Positions 12,664 through 23,675 of a stretch of 64,000 nt of DNA are shown piece after piece. This DNA comes from Magnaporthiopsis rhizophila. Taxonomy: Eukaryota > Ascomycota > Sordariomycetes > Magnaporthales > Magnaporthaceae. Where the stretch lies: positions 62,001 to 126,000 of the forward strand of contig PYSS01000060.1 of assembly GCA_003049465.1 (NCBI GenBank). The letters are read 5' to 3'. Within the stretch, counting starts at the first letter, position 1. Each line of letters opens with the position of its first letter. Under the pieces are notes generated by a model. The model was not told the DNA's origin. It made no database searches and saw only the letters and a list, made by a program, of their open reading frames with translations. Both the position numbers and the translations under genes were made by a program.

Positions 12664-13170
12664 TTCGGCGTGTTTTCTCGCGGTTATTCTTGCTTCTGTT
12701 TCCGGGCCCTGGGAGGGGGTGTGGGACGGTAGGATGGACTCGGGGGCTTCCTCGCTATTATTATTCGCCCGCCTCACGGAAACGACAGGCTGAACTGCCG
12801 CGGGCTCAAAACTCGACGGATGGAATTATTGTAACGATGATGCTGGCTCCGTGCGGACCAGATGACGCGACACTCGTGGAGAAGCGCGGCTGGGTCATTA
12901 AACGCGATGGTCCGTGCACACGGCCTTTCGAGCTCAAAAAAAAAAAAAAAAGGGGCCGGAGCCTGTCACCTCCGGGAAGCAACGGAACTCCAAGCGTGAC
13001 ATCAATTGATGTCCCATTTTGAGAACGCAATTACTGTCTGACTCAAAGCTTGCGTGTTAGGCTAATAGCAAATGCTATCTGCTAGTGGTGGGTCTAGTAT
13101 CTGCCTCCTACCCTTCGTTACTGTACGTGCTACCTATATAATGGAGAGCCGACGCTGGGCGTCCGGATGT
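12664..13170. other. Promoter region of the Rfc5-type gene and 3' flank of mrpL16
   Basis: No gene. It contains a 15-nt A-run near 12937 (a T-run in gene direction) and two TCGCGT-type elements reading in the direction of the clamp-loader gene, listed separately. Confidence 0.6.
12860..12907 (-). promoter_or_regulatory. Paired TCGCGT (MBF/MCB-like) elements upstream of rfc5
   Basis: In gene direction the sequence GTCGCGTCATCT (12871-12860) and a second TCGCGT (12907-12902) lie about 200-245 bp before the start codon. WCGCGW cores are the binding class of the MBF factor that drives G1/S genes in yeasts. The 12-mer recurs exactly in the RFC1 promoter. Function is inferred; only the sequence identity is observed. 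Confidence 0.5.
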
Positions 13171-14068
13171 TCATGCGGGAGCAGTGGCCGTCACTGCCGG
13201 AGACTCAGATGGGCCTTCCGGGATAGGCAAAATCTTGCGTGGCCTTTTTAGGTCCTCAAGAGTCACGCCGTCCAGCCTCGTGATGCCAACGACTGGAACA
13301 TCTTTCTTGGTGATAAACTCGTACTGGCCTGAAGCTCCGCTTTGTGTTAGCTACGGCACGTCCTTACAACGGGGATTTCCTTAACCCGTGAGGTTGGGGA
13401 TAGAGATACCGACCTGGTAGCTTGTTTCCGGCCAATCTGAGGGCGTCCCTGATAACCTGCTCGTGGACCAGGCCCCTGACTTCGAATATGACCTGGCTGA
13501 CTGCAACTCTTGCCGCCCAATGGTCAAACGAGCCTTTTCCTTTACCCATACGGTGCTGCGATAGGGTGAGTGAGCAAAATGTCAGCGCCCATGCTCCTTC
13601 GGGCTCGGGGGCCGGGCACCATGTGCCTTTAGGGGGACTGACTTCATTTCCACTCGTGAAGACGCCTATGTTGCAGCAGACCCTCTTGTATAACCGATAC
13701 TTCTGGCCGCGCATTCGATTCTTGATTGCGTCCTCGGCACGCTTCAGCTGCTTGGCACTGATTCTCCTGTCGTGATCCTTCATGCGAAGGCCGTAATCTC
13801 CCCACATGACCGTCGTTCCCTTGACCGATCCTCCAGTGGGAACCCTAGGACGGCCCTTCATCATCTTCTTTTTGCGGTCGATGCGCGGCTCGAGCCATGA
13901 CTGGTTTGCCGCCGTTGAGGAGAAGGGCCGGGCGCCGGCGATCGGGGCGGGGAGCGTCGGAGCGGAGCGGGCTGAATGCACCAGAGACGCACGCGGAGGG
14001 GCGGCCGCCAGTGATATACGCAGGCTCTGGAAGGCGCCCAGCAAGGCCGAGGAGCAGGTTCGGCTCAT
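13171..14068 (-). CDS. mrpl16: Mitochondrial large-subunit ribosomal protein L16 (uL16m)
   Basis: Component of the mitochondrial 54S large ribosomal subunit, near the peptidyl-transferase centre and the A-site tRNA. Exons 14068-13643, 13555-13414 and 13328-13171 give 241 residues. The Arg/Ser/Ala-rich N terminus (MSRTCSSALLGAFQSLRISL) looks like a mitochondrial import sequence. The L16 core shows TVMWGDYGLRMKD, then RMGKGKGSFDHWAARV, the most diagnostic L16 motif. The first intron happens to be in frame; it has a GTCAGT donor and an ATCGCAG acceptor, and its removal joins SGNE to HRMGKG. The short acidic/Pro tail comes from exon 3 and ends SPAVTATAPA. It is head-to-head with RFC1, sharing a 457-bp promoter region. 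Confidence 0.94.
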
Positions 14069-14525
14069 GATTGAGTCTGCGAGGCGGTTGCGGGTACGTT
14101 CAGCGATAGCACAGCGATGGAACAGCAGCAGAGGCCTCGTCGTACCTGCGCTGGCGGCTCCGAGAGTCCCACGTGCAAATCCACAGCTTGATGCCGGAGC
14201 TTGGACCACCCCATGGTTCCACTATCTGGGACTAAAGTGGTGTGGGACCATGCTCCGTTCCAAGTCACGGTTAGTCGCGTCATCTTCGCGTGCATCTGCC
14301 TGCCCGCCCTCTTGGCAGCTTTTGTGCTTTTTTAACTTCACTCCATCGTCGCCGCCCGGCTAGAGCTAATTATTGCAATGAACTGAATCCACATTCCATT
14401 TGCCTCCTCCTCACAATTTCACTGGCCGCACGAGGCTTCTCCTGCCGTCTGCTGTCCAAATCTCGTGCTAAATCTGGCCCGCCGCTCTTGCCGCTCTCAT
14501 TCCCACTCCGTGCGGCAACGACACG
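14069..14525. promoter_or_regulatory. Shared divergent promoter, mrpL16 / RFC1
   Basis: A 457-bp region between two divergent starts, with no gene of its own. GTCGCGTCATCT at 14274-14285 overlaps a second TCGCGT at 14286-14291, both in the RFC1 direction and about 240-250 bp before its ATG. The 12-mer is identical to that upstream of rfc5. A role in S-phase expression is inference. Confidence 0.55.
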
Positions 14526-17500
14526 ATGCCGGCCGATATCCGCTCATTTTTCGGGCCAAAGGGCGGCGCCACCCCCTCCAGACCGGCGCCGAAGAAGGAC
14601 GATACAACCGCCAAGAAGGGTGCCGCTGCTCGTGGGAAAAGCCGCAAGGTGCTGGACGACAGCGACGACGACGAGGCCCCAGCCCCAGCAAAACCTGTCA
14701 CCAGGAGCACTCCGAGAAAGAAGGCTGGTGCTGGCGAGCCTGTTAAGGGCGTTGCTATCTCTGCTAGTGATTATTTTGCATCCTCTGGCTCCGGTGACAA
14801 GAAGGCGCAGCCAACACCCAAGGCCTCCAAGATTAGGTCCGAGGTTGAAATCCGGACCAGCCCGCGAACCAAGGCAAAGACCGCTGCGGATCCGAGCCCT
14901 GATGTGGCCCCCAAGGCAACCAAAAAAGCGCCGTCTGCGCCGGCTCCCAGGAAATCCGTAACATCTCACAGGAAGTACGATTCTGATGACGCCTTTATGG
15001 ACGACGACGAGGAGGACGGCGATGATGACATATTCGCTGCCGATGTCAGGGGACGCAACAAACGAAAGAACGACGAGTACGTCGAGGACGATAGCGAAGA
15101 TGGGGACCTGCCACAGCCAAAGAGGATCGCCTCTCGGCCGAGAAACGCAAGGAAAAGCGCTGTGCAGGACGAGTCGGAGGAAGACGACGTCAAACCCTCG
15201 CGGGTTACTGCAAACGGCAAGGCTTCAGCTGCGGGCAGGAAGCGGAAGTCTCCAGAATCCGACTCCGAGGAAGAGGAGGAAGAGGACGTCAAGCCCCGCA
15301 AGAAGCCTGCCGCCAAGCCTCGGGCCGCGCCAAAACCCAAGGTGGCAGACGCGGAGGACCCTGGAATCAAGGCCATTCTTGATAATGTTCCGACGGTCCG
15401 GCCACCCACGCCTCCGCCCAAAGACCCGAATGCGAAGTTTGACTGGAGGAAGGCAGCGGCCGGCGGAGGCAACTCTGGTCCTCCGCCTGATGCCGGCGCA
15501 ATAGAGCTGCCCGAGGGTGAAGAAGATTGCCTCAGCGGGCTGACCTTCGTCTTTACGGGCCTCCTCAAGACCCTGAGCAGAGACGAGGGCCAGGCGCTGG
15601 TGAAGCGTTACGGCGGGAAAGTAACGGGGGCCCCTAGCAGCAAGACGAGCTTCGTCGTGCTTGGTGATGATGCTGGACCCAGCAAGCTCGCGAAGATCAA
15701 ACAGCACGGGATCAAAACGATCGACGAAGTTGGTCTTTTCCACCTGATCAAGACCCTTCCCGCCCAGGGCGGCGGTGGCAAAGGGGCGGAGAAGGCACGC
15801 CAGAAGCGTGAGGAGCAAGAGGCACAGGTAAAGCAGGCGGCAGCCGAGATGGAGGCCGAGGAGAAGGCGCGCAAAGCAGAGGCTGAAAAGGCCGCCAAGG
15901 CCCGGGAGGCCGTAGGGTCTAGAGGCCCTGTCGTGGCGCCGCCGCCGCCGCCAAACTCGCAACTGTGGACTTCCAAGTACGCTCCCACGCAGCTCAGCCA
16001 CATCTGCGGGAACAAAGCGCAGGTGGACAGGATCAAGGCGTGGCTTGAGAACTGGCCCAAGTCGCGAAAGTACGATTTCAAGAGGCGCGGTGCCGACGGA
16101 ATGGGTGGCGAGCGTGCTATCATCATCTCGGGCCCTCCCGGCATCGGCAAGACGACGGCCGCTCACATGGCGGCCCGGCTCGCAGGCTACGACACGCTCG
16201 AGAGCAATGCTAGTGACACTCGAAGCAAAAAGCTTGTCGAGAGTGGCGTCAGCGACGTTATTAACAATACGTCGCTGCTCGGCTACTTTCCCGGCGACGG
16301 CAAGAAGGTTGACGTGACCAAGAAGAACATTGTGCTAATTATGGACGAGGTGGACGGCATGTCTGCTGGCGACCGTGGAGGAGTCGGGGCGCTGGCTAAG
16401 TTCTGCAAGAAGACCGAGGTGCCGCTGATCCTCATCTGCAACGAGCGTCGGCTGCCCAAGATGAAGCCGTTTGACCATGTTGCCTTTGATATCCGGTTTA
16501 ACCGGCCTACGGTCGAGCAGATCCGCTCGCGCATCATGACCATCTGCCACAGGGAGGGCCTGGGCAAGATGCCGTCGCAGGTTATCGATGCGCTCATAGA
16601 GGGCTGCAACAAGGACATCCGCCAGATCATCAACATGCTGCACTCGATCAAGCTTGACGGCGCCGCGCTCAACTACGACCAGACCAAGTCCATGACCAAG
16701 GCCTGGGAGAAGCACGTCATCCTCAAGCCCTGGGACATTTGCCAGAAGATGCTCGCCGGCGGGCTTTTCTCACCAGCCAGCAAGGCCACGCTGAACGACA
16801 AGATCGAGCTCTACTTCAACGACCACGAGTTCAGCTACCTGATGATCCAGGAGAACTACCTTGGCACCAGACCGCTCCTGCTCAACGGCAAGGGCTACAG
16901 CAGGAGGGAGGAGAACCTCAAATATCTTGAGCTTGTGGAGCAGGCGTCGGAGAGCATCAGCGACGGCGATCTGGTCGACCGCATGATCCACGGCCCGCAG
17001 CAGCAGTGGTCTCTCATGCCCACGCACGCTGTCTTCAGCTCCGTCAGGCCGGCCAGCTACGTGTCTGGTCAGCTGATGGGTTCCAGCTTCACGGCGTGGC
17101 TCGGCATGAACAGCAAGACCGGTAAACTTGGGCGATTTGTGCGCGAGATACACTCGCACATGAGACTGAAGTCGTCCGGCGACCACAACGAGATCCGGCA
17201 GCAATACCTCCCCGTCCTCTGGGACCAGCTCATCAAGCGGCTCTCTGTCGAAGGCAAGGATGCTGTCGAGGACGTCATCAAGCTCATGGATAGTTACTAC
17301 TTGACCCGCGATGACTTTGACGCCATCAAGGAGTTGGGCGTCGGCTATCAAGACGAGTCCAAGGCCAGTATCGAAACTCAAACCAAGGCCGCTTTCACGC
17401 GAACGTAAGTCTAAATGATTCACTGTAAACATCTACGTGATCTCTGCCATTGAATGCCGCGGGGAGACTAACCAATGTTCCGCCGTCTCGTCACAGATAC

Positions 17501-17869
17501 AACATAATGTCTCATCCTATCCCGTTCATGAAGGCAAGCAACGTTACGGCGCCCAAGGCGGCAGCCAAGGATGTGCCAGACCTCGAGGAGGCCATCGAGG
17601 AAGACGACGACGCTGCAGTTGTTGCGGAGCCTGCGGAGGCTGAAGACGAGGATGATCTCAAGAAGGACAAGTACATCAAGCAACCTAAAGCAAAGCCGAA
17701 AAAGGCCGTTGCAGCTTCGTCCGGTAAAAAGACCACCAAGAAGTCGGCAGCAGCAGCGGATGATTTCATCGACGACGACGACGATGACGAGGCGAAGCCG
17801 GCCTGGGGAAGGGGGAGACCGAAGGGGACAGGTGCTGCGGGCAAGGGGAAGGGCAAAGGGAAGAAGTAA
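14526..17869 (+). CDS. rfc1: Replication factor C large subunit RFC1
   Basis: Large AAA+ subunit of the PCNA clamp loader. Exons 14526-17404 and 17497-17869 give 1,083 residues. The N terminus MPADIRSFFGPK is a PIP-like motif (QxxhxxFF class: IRSFFG), followed by a long charged, Ser/Asp/Glu-rich disordered part. A single BRCT domain at about 333-415 (LTFVFTGLLKTLSRDE...) binds DNA 5' phosphates in this family. The AAA+ core has the P-loop GPPGIGKTT from residue 536, SNASDTRS, and Walker B VLIMDEVDG around 603-611. The RFC1-specific C-terminal domain follows (about 720-900). The last exon adds an acidic stretch and a basic Lys/Gly-rich tail (GRGRPKGTGAAGKGKGKGKK, AT-hook-like). The intron has a GTAAGT donor and a CACAG acceptor, restoring RTYNIMSHP. 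Its partner subunit gene lies 2 kb to the left. Confidence 0.97.
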
Positions 17870-18688
17870 AGAGTAAGCTGATGTTGTCATATCGATACTG
17901 CTTCTTATGCCTTTGGTGTACATCTGAACACACTTTTTGTCTCTTTGTTTCCAATGTATTTTTTATTGCTCGTTCGTCGAGGGAGATACTCAATATTATG
18001 AAGCGTACGAGACAGGCTGGGGGATTGCGTACGATGCAACCCGTGTGGGAGGGGCCAAACACCAGTGCTGCTCGTTTTCCCCAAGACTCGATCTGAAAAG
18101 GCTCTCGCACAGGTAGTTCAACTTGCTTCCGGTGTTGCTGGGCACGTACAAACGCAGGTAAACCCGATATCAGGTCGATATTGGTGACATATTGGCCAAA
18201 AAAAAAAAAAAAAAAAAAAGAAAGAAGAAGAAAAGTGCCGTCTCCAAGACTTGTGGTCGTAGGATGCCAGCTGATATCTCTCACCTGGCCCTCACCTGGC
18301 TCGGTACCTGGTCAACGTGGCCCTGGGCCCCGAATCCGTTCTTTCCTTTCCCGGGTGGGGCCAATCCCTACCCGCCCGATCTTCCTCCTCCATCTCATTC
18401 GAGCCGACGCGACCTAGCACACATCAAATTCAAACACAAGCTGTATCTTCTACCCAGCTTCTCTGTCCTAGGTCACCTTCTCTTCTCCATTCTCGCCACC
18501 ATCTTGGCTGTCTTGTTGTTCTAATGCCGCTTCTTTTCCCAAGTGTACCCTGTTCCATACATGTCTGATATCCAATTGGGCTCTTCCTCTCCGCCCAGAG
18601 TCCGATCCAGCCGCTCACTACCACCACTGTCCTCTTTTTTTTGTGATTTGTTTTCTTGGATCGGCCCACCCCAGCACCTCTCGGCATC
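17870..18688. other. Intergenic, RFC1 3' flank and upstream of the next gene
   Basis: Poly-A run at about 18198-18217. The right half is pyrimidine-rich, like a fungal 5' leader. No gene seen. Confidence 0.5.
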
Positions 18689-20990
18689 ATGATGTCCTGG
18701 ACAGCAAAATGTGAGTAGAGAGACGGCCAGCATCGAGACTGGAGCCAGGCATCGAGACTGGAGCCAGGCATCGATGGCTTTCGCTGCCCAGTCCCCCGCT
18801 CGCTCGGGCGCGAGAAGGGCGACGCGCACTCTGCTGACTTCAAGCCTCTAGGTCCAACCTCGCCACGACTCCAGCTGCCTCGCCGCCCTGGCGCATGTTT
18901 TGGAGCACGAGCTGCCGCTGGAGATATCAACGGCTGGACCACAAGTCCGGTTGGTGGGCAGGATGCACCCACGATAGCGCGCAAGTCCTCCCCGCAGCGC
19001 TTCACAGCCAGGCAGGACAGCGGCAGGACCAGCGGGATGACATCGTCGACGGTCCCCAACTTCTCTCTTCGTGACATTGGTGTCTCGTCCATATCACCTG
19101 CTGCCGTCAAAGAATCACTGCCGGACCAGTGCCCTATTAGAAGTAGCCTCCGTGCTTCAACCTCGATCGACAAGGGCCGCCTGCTGGCCAGCGAGGATGG
19201 CCAGGACGACCGGCCCGTCCTCTGTGAGGACATTGTCTCCGCATACACTACCATGCGTGGTCCCAGGCCCGTGAACCAGCAGGACCCTCTCCTCTCGTTG
19301 CTGGCGCGTTCCAAGGCCCAGACGAGCGGTACCAGCTCTGCCTCTTCCTCGGCTAGTGCTAGTGCAGCCTCGGCCGTCTCTGGGCCTTGCTTCTCCGTGG
19401 GCAAGCAGAGCTCCCCGTATGTCTTGTGTTGCTGAGCCCGGATCACCGCTGATCTTCTGCTGACCCGGTGTTCTTCATCGCACAGATACCAAACCACCCT
19501 CATCACGCCTGTTGATGACGACTGCTCTGAGCTGTCTTCGCAGCCCACAGTCATGTACAACATCCTGCGCTCGCCCCGAAAGAGCTCTCAGACGCGCGAG
19601 CCCTTGATTGGCATCCATGCTCCCGAGGTTCGCTTCAAGTTTGAGGGTGACCCATGGAAGTGCAAGCCCTTCGACGAGGCCTTGGCCCGGACTATACCTC
19701 AGGGCTTGAAGCAGGCTTCTCAGCCCCGAGCCACAGCTCCAGCTCCTGACCTGCCAATCCCCGTCGAGGCCGCCCGGCTTCATACGTCCTGGAACCAGCC
19801 ACTGAGCCTGGCGCAAACCGACACAAATCCCAGCACAGACGGCCCAGAGTCTGGCGATCCCATCATGTCCCCGGGCACCTTTCTTGTCCTGGCCGAGGGC
19901 GCTCAGCCCTGGCATACCGATGAGCTCCATCGCGAGGCCATGGCAGAGATGCCGGAACCGGTCCGCATGCGCCCTTTGGATCCGTCGCCCAAGACCCCGG
20001 AGCCCCGGCCCCGGTATGGCGACCGCTGGAACCCGGCTGGGTTCGAGCCTCAGTTCGATCAGGAGAACGGGGAGCCGATATCGCCGCACTACAAAGTCCC
20101 ATCGAGCCCCTCGATCCTCTGGACTCCTCGTCGTGCGTGTGCTATCCCCCTCGTCTCTTGAAATGGAGGTCTCAGAGCCCGAACTGACTTGAGACTTTGT
20201 GCCATAGCCGTGACTCCCGAGATGATGTACCGCCACTTCCCTCACGGCGAGTTTGACCGCATGGACCCGGTGGCCGGCGAGGCATGCCGCGAAGCCTGTC
20301 TCGGCCATATACCTTCTTTTGGTGGAAGCTCTAACCATAGTCCCTACTCCGAACTATTTGCAGAGGTAAGTAGCAGACAAGCACCCCCAGACCACCCTTG
20401 ACCCGTAGGCGTGGGGAAATGATAATATTGTGAGCCATGTTTTTTTGACACCCCATATACCTAACTTCCAGGACGAGATCGACGAGGTCCTCGCCACCCA
20501 CCACGGTCCCATCTTCGACGACATCCACCCCTCGAGCTTCCGGGATGCCATCGAGACTATGGAGGAGCATATCGGGCTGTCGCGCCTGGAGCACGAGCGT
20601 TTGGAGCGCCAGAACGAGCGCCAGCGCCAGCGACTCCGCGCCCTAGAGCGCCTGCCGAGCCCTTCTCCGTCCGCTACTGGTACCGCCCAAGGCGGCAGCG
20701 GTGGCGACCACGACGGCCTCTCCCGCCACCACCCGCTCGGCGAGACGAGCAGGTGCACCGTCGAGCCGGCCAGGAGGGCCCGCATCCTCCGGTACATGGC
20801 CGGCCGGCTGCGCGAGAACCTCTGGGCCCATCACTGCCTGCAGGAGGCGCTGGGCGCCGCCCGTCGTGAGCACGCCTCCCTGCGCCTGCACATCGACCGC
20901 CTCGAGCGTCACCTGTGCCCCGCCATGCCCCGGGATTCGGGATACCTGAACGGCGCTGACGAGTTTTGCGACAACGATACCTACTTCTAA
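18689..20990 (+). CDS. Hypothetical protein, five exons, not recognised
   Basis: I do not recognise this protein. Proposed exons 18689-18710, 18768-19416, 19486-20132, 20208-20365 and 20472-20990 keep one frame and give 664 residues. The three downstream introns have good signals (GTATGT/CACAG, GTGCGT/CATAG, GTAAGT/TTCCAG). The first intron and start are less sure: a 22-nt first exon joins through GTGAGT to an acceptor inside a 19-bp tandem repeat. The N-terminal half is Ser/Pro/Arg-rich and probably disordered (runs such as SSASSSASASAASA). The C-terminal 170 residues are charged and helical, with a likely coiled coil around LEHERLERQNERQRQRLRALE and a second amphipathic helix near ARRARILRYMAGRLRENLW. 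There is no signal peptide or membrane helix. The neighbours give no functional hint. Confidence 0.7.
18731..18775. repeat. 19-bp tandem repeat at a splice acceptor
   Basis: CATCGAGACTGGAGCCAGG occurs twice exactly (18731-18749 and 18750-18768), followed by a third partial copy (CATCGATGG). Each unit ends in a CCAG that could serve as an acceptor; only the second gives the frame of the downstream exon. Confidence 0.85.
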
Positions 20991-22168
20991 ATGACCGCCT
21001 GTCCCATTTTTTGTCCCGGCCGGCCAAGGCCCCGGTCTCTTTGACGGAATAGAATCGTGTTCGACTGCCGCCGGCGCCACTCAACCCTCATGTATCAGCA
21101 AATCCGGTCATGTCACCTTTCCCGGCTCTTGGATCGAGCCACCCTCTCGGGTTAGCTTGGGTCTTTGTTCTTTGTCTGTATGGCTGTATATGTTGTGTAA
21201 GCTCGTCCAGTCTCGCAAGACTTGCAGCAACACCCGACCGGCCATACAAGAAGCACCGTCCTTGCTAACATTACGTGCCGCTCCAGGTCCCTGGTTTTCT
21301 GGACGTTACCCAGAGCTACTGTCACCATTATGTTCGAGTGTTGGATTAACTGTGTCGACTGACGTTCTATGGCATCTAACGAGGTTTGGGCCAAGCCGAG
21401 CCGCTGTTGATGGGGGTTTATTTTTTTGTTGCCTCGAGTAGAATCGAGTTGCACTTCCCCTTCTTCTGTTTTGCGTATGAGAGACACATTTTCTGTTTCG
21501 AATACTGTCAGTTGTATAATGTTCTCTGTATCAATGTCACCATTGTTTGTTTGTTCTAATTTTGCATTGGCGTTGTTTTAGAGTTCCGGGATAGAGGCAT
21601 TGGCTTTGGGAGAAGTGACACTTGTAATTCTTGTAGATGTTTTCTTGTCACTTTGTTGACTGCTCAGGTTGTTTTGACGGGACATATCCTCGGCAAGGTG
21701 CCGAAGACTTTCGGCAAAGTTTAGGCGACACCCTTTCGCACGTGAGGTCCTCCTCTCCCGCGCAAGGTGCTAAAACAAAGCGTGTATGTGTGTGTATATA
21801 CAAGAAGCCCGGACAGGGTAGCTGGCCGGTGTTCCATGTCCGTGGCAGTCTACTTGCCCATTGTTTATGGCTTATTTTTCCTCCATAATCTAAGTGAAGA
21901 GAGATGTCCAAGGCAGAAAAGAGTTGACGAAAAAATCAGAACCAACCCAACCGGTGCTTTTGTTTTGTCATGGTAGTCAAAGAATTCGTCAGAAAGCATT
22001 ATACACGTTGGATCGCGCCGAACCGTTGGGCGGGCGCAAATATCCCGGTTGCAAGACAGTGTTTCGACCGCGGCTTTGTGGAAGTAGGAGAATATATGGT
22101 GGTGTTACATGGGGTAGGCTTCGTCGGATAGGCGTAGCGCGGGGAGGCAGAGCCGTTGCTGTCGTGGG
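20991..22168. other. Intergenic between convergent genes
   Basis: 3' flanks of the hypothetical gene and of the GrpE gene. T-rich stretches and a GTATGTGTGTGTATATAC-like run near 21782 are present. No coding region is supported. Confidence 0.5.
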
Positions 22169-23010
22169 CTACGAGTTCTTGACGACGCCGACCTTGGCGG
22201 GTCTCAGGATGCGGCCGTTGAGCTTGAAGCCGGTCTGCTGGGTGTGAAACACGGTATTGTCCTCCTTGTCGGGCATCGGGCTCATGAAGGTGGCCTCGTG
22301 CTCGTTGGGGTTGAACTTGGCGCCTATAGGGTCGAAGCGCTCCAGGCCGTGCTTGCCAAGGGTCTGGATGAGGAGGCTTTGGGTCATCTTGAGTCCCTCG
22401 TGCAGCGTAACGAGGTCCTGTAAGTGCTCGGGCTTCTCCTCCGCCTCCGTCGCCATCTTAAGCTTGTCCTCGGGGACGGTAGAGAGGGCCCGCTCCAGGT
22501 TGTCGACACTGTCGATGAGGTCGCGGGCGAACTTCTGGATGGCAAACTCGCGCGCCGCCTTCATATCGCGCTCTTTGCGGTCCTGAAACTGCAGGAAGTC
22601 GTCTACGACCCGGCGATACTTGGTCTGCAAGAGGCCGAGGGAGGGGCCGTGTTAGCTGTCCGTGTCTGTCGAGTTGCTTTCTTGTCTGGTGCTTCACAGC
22701 TTACCTTCCACTCGCGCACCTCCTTGGTTTTGGCTTCCAGTTCCTTGTTCTGTGTCGACTCTGCCTCGGCCGGCTTCGCCTCAGCCGGCGCCGCCTCTGC
22801 CTCCTTGGCGGGTTCCTCAGGGGCAGCCTTGTCGGACTTGTCGCTCTCGGTGCTGGACCACCTGACAGACGGGAAGGTCCTGGCCGGTCGGCAGATGGCG
22901 GGCAGAGGAATAGGTCGGAACTGGGCAGCCGCTGGAGGCCATCTTTGACCGGCTGGGCGTGCCGAGCGTCGGACGATGCGAGAGGGGGCGGCAAGGGCTT
23001 GTCGTAGCAT
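22169..23010 (-). CDS. mge1: Mitochondrial GrpE, nucleotide exchange factor of mtHsp70
   Basis: Matrix co-chaperone that releases ADP from mitochondrial Hsp70 during protein import and folding. Exons 23010-22705 and 22624-22169 give 253 residues, normal for fungal Mge1. The N terminus MLRQALAAPSRIVRRSARP is a typical presequence, followed by an Ala/Glu/Pro-rich linker. A long helix comes next (KELEAKTKEVREWK joined to TKYRRVVDDFLQFQDRKERD), then the GrpE signature region: FARDLIDSVDNLERAL, the conserved PIGAKFNPNEHEA and the C-terminal GFKLNGRILRPAKVGV. The intron has a GTAAGC donor and a TTGCAG acceptor and is phase 0. It is head-to-head with rpb3, 665 bp apart. I looked for a clear heat-shock element in that gap and did not find one. 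Confidence 0.96.
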
Positions 23011-23675
23011 GGTGTAAGGAATGTAAGGTGTGGTGTTTGTGCGGTGTTTGTGTGTCGGCGCGACAAGGGCACTCTCCTTTATTGGACTATCAGATGAGCA
23101 AAAAAATTATCCTTGCGACGGGTTGCGCCCGTGTGGTCTCTTTCTACGATGGTCGATGATGTATTGCCGGCTTTTTCTCTCGTCTTTTTTTTTTTCTCCC
23201 CTCCCAATCATTGATCATCCCGCCTTGCGCTCAATTCTTACTGTGACCTTTCGGTACCTAATCGGGGGAAAGCTCGGGCCACGAACATCGCTAAGCTACA
23301 ACGCCCAAGAGGTACCGCTTGGTACCCGCACCGTGCCTTTAACAGCACAGTGGAGTCCTGCTGGATTTCACTGATCGGCCCTCTGCAGCCCATGAACTTT
23401 TCTAGCTTTGATTGATCAGTTGCCGCCAGTCTTGGCCCGCCGCCCCGACAACCTCTTGCGATTCATCCCCATAGCATCAACGGCCCGGTCTCAGAGGCAC
23501 AAGCCCAAGCATCAGGACCAGCAGCTCTGATCTTCGCAGCCCCACGGCCGTACCGGCTCGCTGCCCGCCGATCACGGTCTCCCGGACGCTGGCGGGCGCC
23601 GCGACGACGTGATACTCGCCCTCTCCCTCGCTTGCTCCCTCGGGCGACGCCGACGCCGACACCGACGCTGCGACC
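23011..23675. other. Shared divergent promoter, mge1 / rpb3
   Basis: A 665-bp region with a T-rich run near 23188-23200 (a likely nucleosome-poor element). No gene and no regulatory motif that I can name with confidence. Confidence 0.5.
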
